The notes beneath the pieces are model-generated. The model did not search any database, was not told the origin of the DNA, and saw only the letters and a program-made list of their open reading frames with translations. From Acestrorhynchus altus (Eukaryota; Chordata; Actinopteri; Characiformes; Acestrorhynchidae), in NCBI GenBank assembly GCA_034509495.1, contig CM067503.1:3456633-3520632 (forward strand): a DNA stretch of 64,000 nucleotides, written 5' to 3'. The position numbers and the translations under genes were made by a program. Below, piece after piece: positions 46,076 to 58,017 of the stretch; position 1 is the first letter of the stretch; every line of letters starts with the position of its first letter.

Positions 46076-47741
46076 GTAATGGACAAAAGCATGAGCGTGC
46101 TCACGGCTTACGGCTACAACCAGGGTCACGTCACCACAGTCCCCCCCGAGTAAATTTCAGCAGGTCGGCTTCACAAGCGATCCACACTAGTACACAAATA
46201 GAAATGAGATGTTCCTCAAATGTGGTGTTTGTCCCTGGATGTACCTCTGAGCCTCTCAGAAAGAGCTGGAGAGAGTCCTGTGATGAATGGCTCCCGAGCT
46301 TTATCATTGCTCTGACCCTTCCTGGTGAGGTCAGTGAGAACGGATTTGAGATCGGACATCGAGCAGCGCCCGTGTAGATAACTGGAGATGGCCTTTCCAC
46401 GACCTTCTCCAGCTTCTCGTTTATGTATTTGTGGTCTGACTTACTCTTATAGAGACAATGAGTCACATTTGACCACGTCATTGGTCGTGATCTTGTAGCT
46501 TCTGTGAGAAGAGGGTTATTTTGCAGCAAGATTTCTGAAGGTTTGTCAAATAGCCTGAAAAAGTTGTCCCAAATAACAAGCTCTCGGTCACTTCGTGGAA
46601 AAATGAACATCGAAGAAATGACCGTTGCGGCGTCCAAAGCAGCGTCAAAGTGCTGAACTAAGAGCAGGTTCTTTAAAGAGGCGAATACGATCCTGCATTA
46701 AATACAGTCATATCAGGGTTTTAAAGTGGGATATGGGTCGAGGCGATATCGTTCACATCACACTTTGTATCAGAATAGTGTATTTTATGCCAAATTATTA
46801 ATATTATTAAATAATGGGGCAAAAATATTGATGTATGTTGTCAAAATACTGTTAATTTACCAAAATATGGATCAAATTAAATTAAATTAACGAAGTTTTG
46901 TGTGTAAAACATTGATCTCGTAACAGATCTTATGTATGAAAGTCCTGCGATACAGAGTAAATATAATCTCACCCTAAAATACATATTCATTCATGGAGAT
47001 TTGTCATCGTCCCAGCTATTGTCCCTTTCGGACCTCGGAATGCTCGAAATCTGCTCGCAGTAAATCGACTTTTAATAAAGCTGCTGGGACGCTTTAATAA
47101 AAGGGACGTCTGCGCTTCTCCTATTGGACAGACCGGACTCGTGTCCGAGTAATCTTGCTTTTGCGAAACACCCTCTATATATCGATGTTGGTAATCCATG
47201 ATTGTGTGTGTGCGTGTGTGTGTGTCCCACCCTGCTGCATGGTCACAGACGTTTCCCCTGTAATGAGCCCTCTGAGAAAGGCCCTGCTGTGCTGCTCCTG
47301 TTCAGTGCGGTCGGTCCGAGACCCTGCAGCCAGTCTAAAAGATCTCCCCCAGCCTCCACTGGACACCCACGGCGCCCAGCCAAGATTAGCCCCCCCCCCC
47401 CCTTTAATATGACCCGTTGCAGCTGGCTCAGCCGGTCTCGGCTGTTAGCGGTGGTGTTTTATACCAGTCCAGCCTTGCCCTTTAAACTCCCAGCACATTG
47501 TCATAAATGACCCTTGGCTGCCTGAACTGGCTGGTGTTGAGTGACAAAGAACGGAGTAGAAGCTTCTAAGCACCTTTGATTTTACTACTTGTCTTCTGCA
47601 GTCAGTTCTCGGTGACACTATTCATTGTTCTTATTGATCAGTTATGAATCTAACTCATTCCGAGGGTCTTTCCCAGAGAGTGGCTTACGTGTATCCCACT
47701 GGTGTGACCCTATTGCATACCAGTTCTCCTTCTGCCTTTAG

Positions 47742-49096
47742 AGCGCGACTCCGAGTTGCTGCGGGAGCGCGAGTCCGTTTTGAGGCTGCGAGAGAGGAGG
47801 TGGCTGGATGGCGCCTCCTTTGATGCCGAGCGAGGCTCCACCAGCCGAGAGGGCGAGCCCAGCGTGGACAAGAAGAGCGTTCCCCTACAGAGCCCCGTCT
47901 CTCTGGGGGAGGAGCTGCAGTGGTGGCCGGATAAGGTGGGTTTGGGCAGTTATGTGGTCATTTATGGAAACGTTCAGTGTGTAAAAGGTTTGCATTGTTG
48001 ACGGAAGTCTGTTAGGAACAACTCTCGCATTGTATTTTTCCCTCCTTTACTGTTGTTCCAGGACGGAACCAGGTTTGTCAGCATCGCAGCCATGTTTTCC
48101 GAGCTCGTGGCGATCAGCTCTAAGGGCGAGCTCTACCAGTGGAAATGGAGCGAACCGGAACCGTACAGAAACGCACAAGTAAGAAGTGACATGGAAAGAC
48201 GCTCGCGCTCTTGGTTGTACATGACTTTACATAGTGGTGGTTCAGTGGGGAACTGAGGGGGTTACGCAGCAGATTGTTGGACTGCCGTCAGTCGGAGTCA
48301 GTGTTCCTCGCGAATGCTCTGTAAGAAGGAAAAATGGAGGGAGGGATTTCATTGGCAGGACATTGAGGCAACAGACCTCAAAGATTTGTCTTTGAACAAA
48401 AAGTCATGTACCAGACCTGCTCCTTGACCTTCTGTCCCACGGACTTGGCATTGGTCACAGTGACGGCGTGTCGTGTTCCGTTGGTCAGTGCTTTTCTCAA
48501 GGTCGTCGTCTCCTGAAATCAGTGGTATTAAAAGTGTATCCTGCTGCTGTTGGACTTACTGTCTCTACTGTCCAGGGAAGCTTTGATTACATTCAGTAAC
48601 CAAAGCTAGAATTAGGGATGAGGTTGGGAAGGTGATCCTGACCTTACTGACCACACGGCCCATTCCTAAAGTACTGGATGGGGCACCAGTGTTGCACGGA
48701 ACACAGTTCCACTGCTCCACAGCTCAATGCTGGGGGCTTTATACCCCTCTATTTCACACCTGGCATTAGACATGGTGCCAACAGGTTCAAATTTATCTGC
48801 TCCCGAGAGCTCTACAGGGACTAGATTAACTATGTGCATTTTCACATCTGTGTCAGCAATTAGTGCAACTTGAAGCAACTGAGTGTAGTCCGGGGTGAGG
48901 TGGTGTCCAGATATTTGCATGTCTAGTGTAGCAGTGATGTGATTTTTTTACTGTGGACACTAACCAGTTTGTCCCTTTTCCTCAGAATCCTTCCATCCAC
49001 CACCCTCGTGTGTCCTTCCTCGGTTTGGCCAATGAGAAGATCACCCTGCTGTCTGCCAACAGTATTCGGGCTACTGTGGCTACAGAGACCAACAAG
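47742..49096 (+). CDS. ubr5: UBR5 exons 9-11
   Basis: Exons 47742-47935, 48062-48178 and 48986-49096, all GT-AG and in phase. Exon 9 gives ERDSELLRERESVLRLRERR, WLDGASFDAERGSTSREGEP and SLGEELQWWPDK; exon 10 gives DGTRFVSIAAMFSEL and SSKGELYQWKWSEPEPYRNA; exon 11 gives NPSIHHPRVSFLGLANEKIT and ANSIRATVATETNK. SSKGELYQWKW is an RCC1-like propeller blade. Intron 8 contains a 12-base C-run near 47391. Confidence 0.96.
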
Positions 49097-49379
49097 GTCA
49101 GACAGTCTTCTGAAGTGCTTTCATAAAATTGGTCATATGGTCATGTTCTGTGTTCTTTATTGGATCTGTATCACTTTAAAGAACCGTTTGTTTCCACTAA
49201 TGCCGATTGTTTATTGGTCAACACATCTGTTCCACCGATTAGTCGACTGATGGGAACGGAGGTTCTGGATGTTCCCTCCAGAAAACAATTAAACCGATCT
49301 GACCTATGATTTTTCTTCCTGTTCCTTATATTTTGGTAAGAGCAAACTCTGTGATGCAACGGACTGTGGTTCATGTTTT

Positions 49380-49665
49380 AGGGCTGGGCAATTCATCGAT
49401 ATGTGGGCCGATATTGTTTATGTTGAGTATTAAAGTTTCTAATTTAACGTTCTATTTTAAGTCTTGCGGAGGCCTTTACCCGGCTCCCTCGCTCTGCTTC
49501 AGCGCCTGCTCGTGGTGTGTATAAAGAAGAAATCGTCAGATTATCGTATGTTTATATATACGACAGAAGAAGGATTTTATGGTGTCCCAATTCTGTCACA
49601 CAATGTATCGTATATCACTGTTCAAGCTAAATATCAGTGATTTTTCTTGTATCGCCCAGCCTCAG
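49380..49665. mobile_element. short MITE-like element in ubr5 intron 11
   Basis: Begins agggctgggcaattcatc and ends tatcgcccagcctcagcc, so the ends form an imperfect terminal inverted repeat around ggctgggc. The inside is AT-rich with cgatatg-like words. The family (gggctgggcgatatg) is very common in fish; fragments appear at 6944, 31260 and 46730. Confidence 0.6.
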
Positions 49666-49985
49666 CCTACAGCTTTAACACTTATTTCACTTCATTTATT
49701 AGTTAAAAGCTTCATTTGTTCCGTTCTTTGAGCCGTTAATGTAATATGACTTGTAGGTGGAACACCTGAGTGGACACGTCAACTCTTAAAGACACACCGT
49801 TCCATAGTGTAATCAGCCTGAAAGGAGAGTAAACTCGTTTGGGGTGAAACAAATCCCGAGTCCAGTTATAAATTACGCACAAAAGGGTTAATTTGCCGAC
49901 TCCAACCTGATAAAACTACACTGAGAGGACTTTAAAGCCGACCTGTACCTGTCCTCTGTCAAACGTCTCAAGTGTGTGTTCGCAG

Positions 49986-50716
49986 GTGGCGACGTGGGTG
50001 GACGAAACGCTGAGTTCCGTGGCGAGTAAGCTGGAGCACGGTGCTCAGACGTTCCCGGAGCTGCAGGGAGAACGGATCGTCTCCCTGCACTGCTGCTCAC
50101 TCTACACCTGTGCCCAGCTCGACAGCAGCCTCTACTGGTGGTGCGTATTTCACTTCCAGTCGGGGGCTTTCGCACCTGCGGTGACTGGTGTGAACCTACC
50201 GGCTCTGTGTTGTGGTTTGGTTCGTTTGGAGAGCTGGGAACACGCCACTTAGCAACACCGTCGCGGGGACATACTGCTTCAGCAACTACTAGGAAGCGGT
50301 TTCGCAACATCCTGACAAACATTAAGCAACTCCATAGCAACCAGCTATCAACATTGTAGCAACCATGTGGCAACATCCTAATGGTCACATGGGATAATAT
50401 GGCGTCTGCGTAGCAATCATTTGGTAACACTGTAGTAACCATAGGATAGGATAGAACTCGGGAGGGTTCCCTCAGGGAAATTAAGGAACCCACTGTGGTT
50501 TGACGGAAGCCATTAAATTGTGGAAACCCATAGCGATTCCCCATTAACTAACCAGCAAGTCCTTAGCAACCGTTTAGCATCACCTTAGGAACATACTGGG
50601 CCTCCTGGCAACATCATAGCAAGCGGTTCTTGCTCTGCATCTGTTTTTATTCCTTTTTTTTTCTTTATTGCTGTTTCAGTTCTTTCCCTCTCTTTCTCCC
50701 TCCTGTTTTATTTGCA

Positions 50717-50786
<70 letters not shown>

Positions 50787-51775
50787 TCAGATCACAGCAG
50801 AATTTATTTTTGTTTCCATGGAGATGTTGATTGTTGTACTTGTTTGTGTGCAGGGGCGTTGTGCCTTTTAGTCAACGGAAAAAAATGCTTGAAAAGGCCA
50901 GAGCCAAGAACAAGAAGCCAAAGTCCAGCGCGGGAATCGCATCCATTCCCAACATCACCGTCGGCACTCAGGTGAAAAAGCATTACGGCTGGTTCATACG
51001 TGTTGCGGACGGATCACAGGTCGCACGAATGGAGTGACATCATAACGGCTGGACGCGGACGCTCGTAATCTGGAACAGTGTATCCCGAACCGCGATCATT
51101 CACTCACTCTCGCTGCTGCGTTTCAGGACGCCAATGCCTTGTCTGTCTGTCTTTACAGATCAACAGCAGTCACCTCCATGGTGTTTGATTGTATGCGATC
51201 AATTCTTTACGTAAAGACTATTTTCTGTGCCAAAATAATGTGATTTCCGCGTCGGGTGTGAACCAGCCTTTAGACACCGTCACTCCACACCTTTGTGCTG
51301 CAGAGCGTCTTAATTCGGTATGTTTGTGAGGGTTTAAGAGGTGACGTGGTGCTCCTTTCTTCTCCTCCTGTGCTGTAGGTGTGTTTGAGGAATAACCCTC
51401 TGTATCACGCGGGTGCCGTGGCGTTCTCAGTCAGTGCCGGCGTCCCCAAAGTGGGCGTCCTGCTCGAGTCTGTGTGGAACATGAATGACAGCTGCCGGTT
51501 CCAGCTGCGTTCTCCAGAAAGCCTGAAGAGCATGGAGAAGAGCACGAAAGCCCAGGAGATCAAGTACGTGAACGTAGTGTACGCATGGTGTACGTTGCTG
51601 CTTTGGAGACACAAGGCTTTGTTTATCCGTGAATATGTTTTAATGCCAGAGCTGTCTGCTTACAGGACGGAGAGCAAACCTGAACTGGTTAAAACGGAGA
51701 TGGGTCCACCTCCCTCGCCAGCCTCCACATGCAGCGATACCTCCTCTATTGCCAGCAGTGCCTCACTGCCGTATA
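49986..51775 (+). CDS. ubr5: UBR5 exons 12-15
   Basis: Exons 49986-50140, 50854-50971, 51379-51563 and 51666-51775, GT-AG and in phase. Encoded: VATWVDETLSSVASKLEH; RIVSLHCCSLYTCAQLDSSL; WWGVVPFSQRKKMLEKARAK; the basic KNKKPKSSAG; PNITVGTQVCLRNNPLYHAG; MNDSCRFQLRSPESLKSMEK; and the Ser-rich GPPPSPASTCSDTSSIASSA. This completes the N-terminal propeller and enters a disordered linker. Exon 14 uses the donor at 51564 (gtacgt), splitting a Lys codon. Confidence 0.95.
50240..50625. repeat. degenerate AGCAAC array in ubr5 intron 12
   Basis: Words ttagcaacaccg, catagcaaccagc, tgtagcaacc and cttagcaacc repeat irregularly, as in klf10 introns 1 and 3. A fragment of the ttccctcagggaaattaa repeat is embedded near 50445-50495. 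Confidence 0.7.
50719..50784. repeat. (CA)n microsatellite
   Basis: About 33 uninterrupted CA units, ending 69 bases before ubr5 exon 13. Confidence 0.98.
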
Positions 51776-51844
51776 GTACGTACACAGCCTGTGTTCTCTT
51801 CATGTAAATGCAGGTCCTGCGTGCAGCTGGGAATTAGACCTCCG

Positions 51845-51945
51845 TATTTCACCCATCCACACACAGTGATACACACACACACACACCAGGGGGCAGTGAG
51901 CACACGTGCCCGGAGCGGTGGGCAGTGCTACCCTGGCCTGGTTGA
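51845..51945 (-). mobile_element. truncated tRNA-type SINE fragment
   Basis: Holds only the 3' half of the family: acccatccacacac, ggggcagtgagcacacgtgc and ccggagcggtgggcag. It then stops abruptly. Confidence 0.6.
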
Positions 51946-52970
51946 AATCTGCTGGAACCGCTGTGGACGTGTCTACTTGTACAGGAGCAATGACGTACCA
52001 TTCGTCTCATACAGTGTCGCCTTCTGTTCATCAAAAGTTGACCCACCTTTACTTTTTTGGAGAAAAGCAAACGTCTGTAACAGCACAAACACTCCCAGGT
52101 TGTCTGTTCGCGCCGTCGTCTTCTTACGTCCGTGTCCTGAAGCTGCGCAGCGCCCTCTGTTGACGACACAATCTACGACGTAACCTCAGTTCTGCGAAAA
52201 CGGGCGTGAACGTGGCCTGTTTTGCTACAAAGCACCTGAACAGAAACCAGTTCAGGAACCTCGAAAAGCTCCCTCACATTTCTTCTTCCGTAATTTTCCC
52301 GTAAGAGTTTCTGGACTGTGCTGTTAAGGGAACAGTGGAATTTGATCGCGGGTCAACGACGCTCGTCTCGTTTATTTGCTGCTGACGGGAGCGATGACGG
52401 GGTTAAAGATCGGTCTCGGCTTTATATGAGTCCGTTTTGGATGATTCAACCCGAAAAGTCCTCAAAAGATTAAACCCATCCCTTCTGGCCAACTCCTTGC
52501 TTGTCAGGACCAACCAGTCCTTCGTAAGTGACGCCTCCAGCACTGGACATATGAACAGAGAGACAAACGCGGTCACTTCATAATGAAGTCTGGAGTCTAT
52601 AGGCTGTATCTACGTCTGCTCGCTGGTGCTTTAGGTGAGGGGAGTAATTGAACACAAGCCCCTGTGGGGCTCTGCAACACGTCTTGGCCTACTAACGCTG
52701 ACCCTGGCGCTCCTCCACTTGCCATTAATTTCACACCAATTATATCTGTGCCAGTTTTGAGATTTCTTCTCTTTTGCGTGACTTCTAAACCACCACGGCT
52801 GAAGACCTAAAAGTAGCTCATAGGTTTTGATCAGTACTTCAGACTTTTTCCCAGTTCGTTTCTACTGTCGACCGAGTGACACCAGTTTCAATTCCAAACG
52901 TCACGTTCTTCCCACTCGTCCTCTTCATCAGTTGGTTAGAAATCTCAGATACAGCAATGAGGCTCTTCAG

Positions 52971-53215
52971 GTGTGTGAGTGTGTGTGAGTGTGTGTGAGT
53001 GTGTGTGAGTGTGTGTGAGTGTGTGAGTGTGTGTGAGTGTGTGTGTGAGTGTGGGAGGTGTGTGGAAGGGGAGTGTGTGTGTGAGTGTGTGTGTGAGGTG
53101 TGTGTGGAGTGTGTGTGAGGTGTGTGTGAGTGTGTGTGTGAGTGGGGAGTGTGTGTGAGTGTGTGTGTGTGAGTGTGTGTGTGGAGGTGTGTGTGTGTGA
53201 GTGTGTGTGTGAGGT

Positions 53216-53295
<80 letters not shown>

Positions 53296-53308
53296 TGTGA
53301 GAGTGTGT
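52971..53308. repeat. long (GT)n/GTGTGTGAGT repeat just before ubr5 exon 16
   Basis: About 340 bases of GT interrupted by regular gtgtgagt and gtgtggagg variants, ending 29 bases upstream of the exon 16 first base (53338). In the pre-mRNA this is a long UG-rich tract at a 3' splice site. Confidence 0.97.
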
Positions 53309-53337
53309 AATCTAACTTGCTGTTCGCTGTGCCGCAG

Positions 53338-53450
53338 AACGGAGGCGCTCCACACCAGCGCCTAAAGAGGAGGAGAAAGTGAACGAGGAGCAGTGGCCTC
53401 TGCGAGAGGTCGTGTTCATGGAGGATGTTAAAAATGTCCCAGTGGGGAAG
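53338..53450 (+). CDS. ubr5: UBR5 exon 16 (basic NLS-like segment)
   Basis: With one base from exon 15 it encodes KRRRSTPAPKEEEKV, a nuclear-localisation-type basic cluster near residue 656, then NEEQWPLREVVFMEDVKNVP and VGK. Acceptor is gctgtgccgcag; donor is gtatgt. Phase 0 at the end. Unusual only for the GT tract in front of it. Confidence 0.95.
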
Positions 53451-54551
53451 GTATGTGCACCAGCAGGCTGGAACCAACCCGGAGCTGTGGAGAACGAAAA
53501 TACTGACAGCAAAGGATTTCGTTTCATTTTCGTATTTATATTTTTTACTTTTCATGCAAATGTTTGGGGACCTTTGATCAGAGAATCTGTAACTTTTATG
53601 ATATTTTACAATTAAAATAAACCACTGAATGTGATTTACAGCATTTAGACCAAAAAACGTCTCGCTGTCGTACGTTTAACCCTTCTGTTATGTTCCACTG
53701 AAATGGCTTCAGAGGATGTTTTTCACTTTCTGAAATCATATGAATCTATTTTTCACGAGTGGGGAAAATAGAAATGCTCCAACCTCAAATAATCAGTAAA
53801 GGAATAAATCTTTCACACTGACTTCCATTGAAGGTTCTTTCCTTCTAAAATGTATTGGAGACGTACGTTCAAGAGAATATTGTTCTCTGTAAATATTGAT
53901 TATTAACTAGGTTAAATATTAGGATTAGTGTTATTAAACTGGACAGTCGACTGGTCATAATTATGGCGACTCACCAAAAAACCCTCCATCACGACGGAGA
54001 AGAACGTGTGGAAATCAGCAGAAAAGGCTTCATGCTTAGAAACGAGTCAGTTCGACCTGCAGTGAAACAGGAGGGATAATGTGTTTGTTTTTGTTTCTCA
54101 AAAATGTTTTACAGCAACAATTTGATCTAACTTTTTATGGTCTTATTCCAAAGTCAGGGTCCGGCTGCTCAGGTTATATGGAATTAAGTAGAACTTGAGA
54201 AAACTGAGACTCAGTACTGCGTTTTACACGTTCAGACGTGATGTTTGTTACTACGTCGTTGTTTAAAAGTTAAATTTAGTATATAAATAGAAATTGTGTC
54301 TAAAATGAGCAGTTTGTGCTCCCCGTTTAAATCACGTGACCGTCGTCTGTGCACGGTGTCGTTTGGCCGTGTGTCCCCAAACCTTTGCATAAGCATTTTC
54401 TTTGTTGTTTGTTTTTTCTTCATAAATAAGTCTTTCTAATAGTTCTAGATGAAAAAATGGAAACGTCCGGCCACGTTTGCGTGTCTTTCTCTGTTTGTTG
54501 CCCGTTTGCTGTGACGCCACATTTGCAACAAATCTCTCTTTTGAACTCAAG

Positions 54552-56427
54552 GTGCTAAAAGTCGATGGTGCATATGTTGCTGTGAAATTTCCAGGGACGT
54601 CGAGCAGCGTGAGCAGCCAGAGTGCAGCTCCCACTGACTCTGACCCGTCCTCACTACTGCAGGACTGCGTGGCTCTCAGAATAGATGAACTACAGGCACG
54701 CCGCCACGGGACACCGTCTTTCAGCTGCACACAGCACGCCGAAGCCATATTTTACAGCACAGTTAATAATTTAATAACCAGGCCGGCGGGTTTCAGTCCC
54801 TTCCGCTGGAACAGGACCTTTTGTGCGTTCACTCGGTAACTCGGTCTGGTTTTACGGTTGCAAGTGAACCATGTATTGGCTGAATGTCTGATTGTTTACT
54901 GAAACTTTAACTTTAAAGTATCAGAGACGGTATTATTTATTGTATGTTCATGATGGTGATATAAGCTGGTGATATCAGTGCTGTTGAGTTTACACTTTTA
55001 GATCAAAGTAATTCAGATCAGTTGCTCTTTACTCTGCTGGTTTGTAATGTTGTTTTTTTCCCTCCTAACAGGTTGTTAAAACTGCTGGAACTCCTAAAGT
55101 TCCAGACTGTTTTCAGCGCACACCTAAAAAACTTTGTATACCAGAAAAAGCTGAAATTTTAGCTGTGAACGTTGACTCAAAGGTACGTCAGACCGGGTGG
55201 CCGTGTCACCGTCTCTACTCTCTGCTTTTACGTGTTTATAGGTTTACACAGTAAAAAGGTTTCTTCTAGAACATCGTTGGCTTGTTTTCGGATATTAAAA
55301 TGTCATTTTCCTCCGTTTTGTCTCCCTGTAGGAGTCCATGCTGTACTGAAGACAGGTAGCTGGGTTAGGTACTGTATCTTTGACTTGGCTACTGGTAAAG
55401 CTGAGCAGGAGAACCACTTCCCCACGAGTAACCTGGCTTTTCTGGGCCAGATCGAACGTAATATGGCCATCTTCACTGCTGGCCAGGTAAGAACTCTGAC
55501 CTCACAACAGTTCAGTGTGATTCATTAAATATTACGAAATTCCAACAATACAAAACGCGTACGGTTGGATCTTCTGGATTCATTTACACATTGATTTGTA
55601 AACTTGTGTGACGTTTGATGACGTGAGTATAGTGGGCTGTATTGAAGTGTTTTCCTTCACTGTAAATAATGTAAACAAACCATAGATGCAGTGTAAGGAC
55701 GTGTGTTGGTCAGTTGAGTCCAAAGCAACATGGGAGACCCAGCTGGATTGACTGCTGGAAATTCAAAAGAGCATAAACCCAGCAAATGGTTAATTGTCTT
55801 AAGGCAGTGGTCCCCAACCCCCGCTCGGCGGACCGGTACCGGTCCCGGTCCATGGAGCAGTTGGTACCGGGCCGCGCCTCTACTGTTGAAACACTTCAGA
55901 AAGTTGAGATTCTGAGAGCCTGGGTCAGGGAATGTCATCGACTGTGCAGCTGAGACGTTCGGCACATTTCCATAGACCTCCATACACATTCCTAGACTTT
56001 GAGTTGTGACGTGGTTAGTCCTGGTCTGCAGTCATTTGATCTCAACACTCAGAGAAATGTGGTGTTTTGGAGCTGTGAGTGGTGTGGCTGCTCACAAGTC
56101 GCAGTCAAACAGCACTGTGATTGGTTAGAGTTGCTACAGCGTCACCGTGGGCAGTATCGTTGTAATGGTTAACAGTATATGGTTCAGTCCTCGCAGTGTT
56201 TAACGTCCTGACCTTTCTCACTTCCTGTTTCCAGGAGAGCCCCATCATCCTGCGGGATGGAAACGGCACCATTTACCCTATGGCCAAAGACTGCATGGGT
56301 GGAATCCGAGATCCAGATTGGTTGGATCTGCCACCCATTGCCAGCCTGGCATGGAGTTCACCTCGCCAACCTGCCCAACAACTCCACGATCAAAAAGAAA
56401 GCTGCTATCATCATTATGGCTATAGAG
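54552..56427 (+). CDS. ubr5: UBR5 exons 17-20, with splice and frame irregularities
   Basis: Exons 54552-54695, 55072-55182, 55332-55486 and 56235-56427. The protein is plainly UBR5 (VLKVDGAYVAVKFPGTSS; PKVPDCFQRTPKKLCIPEKA; VRYCIFDLATGKAEQENHFP; SPIILRDGNGTIYPMAKDCM). Three oddities cluster here: exon 17 ends at a GC donor (cag/gcacgc); the exon 18-19 junction is one base short of the conserved S-K-G-V reading, giving an early TGA; and exon 20 is five bases shorter than mammalian exons, with losses around the SLGMGVHSL segment, so its 3' half reads in another frame. Elsewhere the gene is clean, so consensus error is likely. See findings. Confidence 0.85.
55805..55880. mobile_element. GGTCCCCAACC/ACCGGTACCGG transposon fragment
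   Basis: gtggtccccaaccccc, ggcggaccggtaccgg and ttggtaccgggccgcgcc are the familiar ends of a dispersed hAT-like fish/vertebrate repeat. Fragment in ubr5 intron 19. Confidence 0.5.
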
Positions 56428-58017
56428 GTAAACGATGCACACCTACACTTTCACATTGACTGTCCACAGTGTTTGTTTATGTACGTGTGCGGGGGTGTAT
56501 GGGGGGTGCAGAGGGTGTGCGGGGGTTAATTATTGTATATGCACGTGTATGAAGTTCTGTTCTGTGCATTTTGAAGATGACTGCGATACATAAACTAGGG
56601 CTCCTACATTACGATTGGATGTTGGAACTGATACACACTCAGCTGGACTTGGTGTCATAATTAGGTTGATCCTTGGCACCGAACCTCGTGCCCGATTGCC
56701 AACGCTGCACAGGTGGCTGCGCGGCAGCATTCTAAGCTCCTTAAGTCCGGATCAGAGTGATCTACTTCACATGTCGTAACAAACAGCAGACCTATCTAGA
56801 CCAGGTATGTTGGAATTCGCGCTGAAGCTCATCGTGGATAAACGTGGTACTCTCCAGTTCCAAAAGTGTTCAAAATCAACAGGTTTATTCACTGTGTGTT
56901 GGAATATATTAACTTCAACGAACTCCTCAAAGGAACGACATCAATGTCCTCAAACTGGGTTTTGAGAGTCACCGAGAGAGGAAAATGTACTGCTCTGCAA
57001 CATCCTCTAGTTCTGAAGGAGTGCATGCAAAAAGCAGGGGTGGGTCACGGTGTAAAGTAGCAGCTGCACATTCCTTATAAGGAGATGTGACATTGTGCAT
57101 CCCTTCTATAAACATCTTCACTGGGACCAAGTCCAAGGCAGGCATCACACACAAACATCAGATTTCAGACTGATGTAAACGACTGTTGATGACTCTCTTT
57201 CCAGTGAAGTGTATCGTTTCGCTGTCACGTTGCAGGATGTGCAGCGTCACATAAGGCAGATTAAATCATGTCATGGTACAACTTGCTTGGTGCAGAAGGG
57301 ACATTCATACTGTTCTAGGTGTCCATGACTTTACCAGACTGAGATTTTATCTGCTCAATGTTGTGGTTTATACACAGAGTGCTTTAAGACGGGTCTGATC
57401 ACCTGGAGACTCCTCCTGTATTTTTAATATATACACTGTAAAACACACACGTATTGCAGTGTCAGTTTAGTTCTAATCTGGCGCCGCCTGACTCTTAAGA
57501 TATTTAACACAAATAAACATTTAAACGTTAAACAAATGTTGCTCAACTAAGTGTGAAGGTAACAATCCACACATTTAAGATACAGGACCTGTACACCTCA
57601 ACGTGCACACCGTTACAGCGTATACCAGCTGTTCAAGTACACGCTGTGGGATGTGCTAGTGCATCTCGGAAGGCTTTTGATCATTTAAAATGTAAACTCT
57701 TGGTTTTTATTGATTATATCAGGTTATGAAATTCAACCCTTTTTGGTTGTAAAGTTATATTGTGATTAGTAATCTGTTCAAATCTGAATTAAAATTCTAA
57801 TTTTGAGAATCAGCTTTTTAAACAAATTCTAATTTTAGATGCATTAGTGCTCTTTAATTCGCCTTATAACTAATCTAATATAGTACATTGTTTATATACA
57901 GACACTTAAAGGGAGACTGTAATAAATATTCCGTCCCTTATACGTCTTGTAAATATTCCAGAACATACAGAGAATAAAAGAATGATAAATTCCATCTTAT
58001 ATATAAGGTAAGAGGTC

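Noticed and set aside
52839..53555. Minus-strand 238-codon frame rich in HTHT
   Set aside because: It is produced by the (GT)n repeat and by antisense of exon 16.
54552..54838. Exon 17 extended to the stop at 54838 or to the gt at about 54836
   Set aside because: The added residues have no counterpart in UBR5, while splicing at 54695 joins exon 18 exactly at the conserved boundary.
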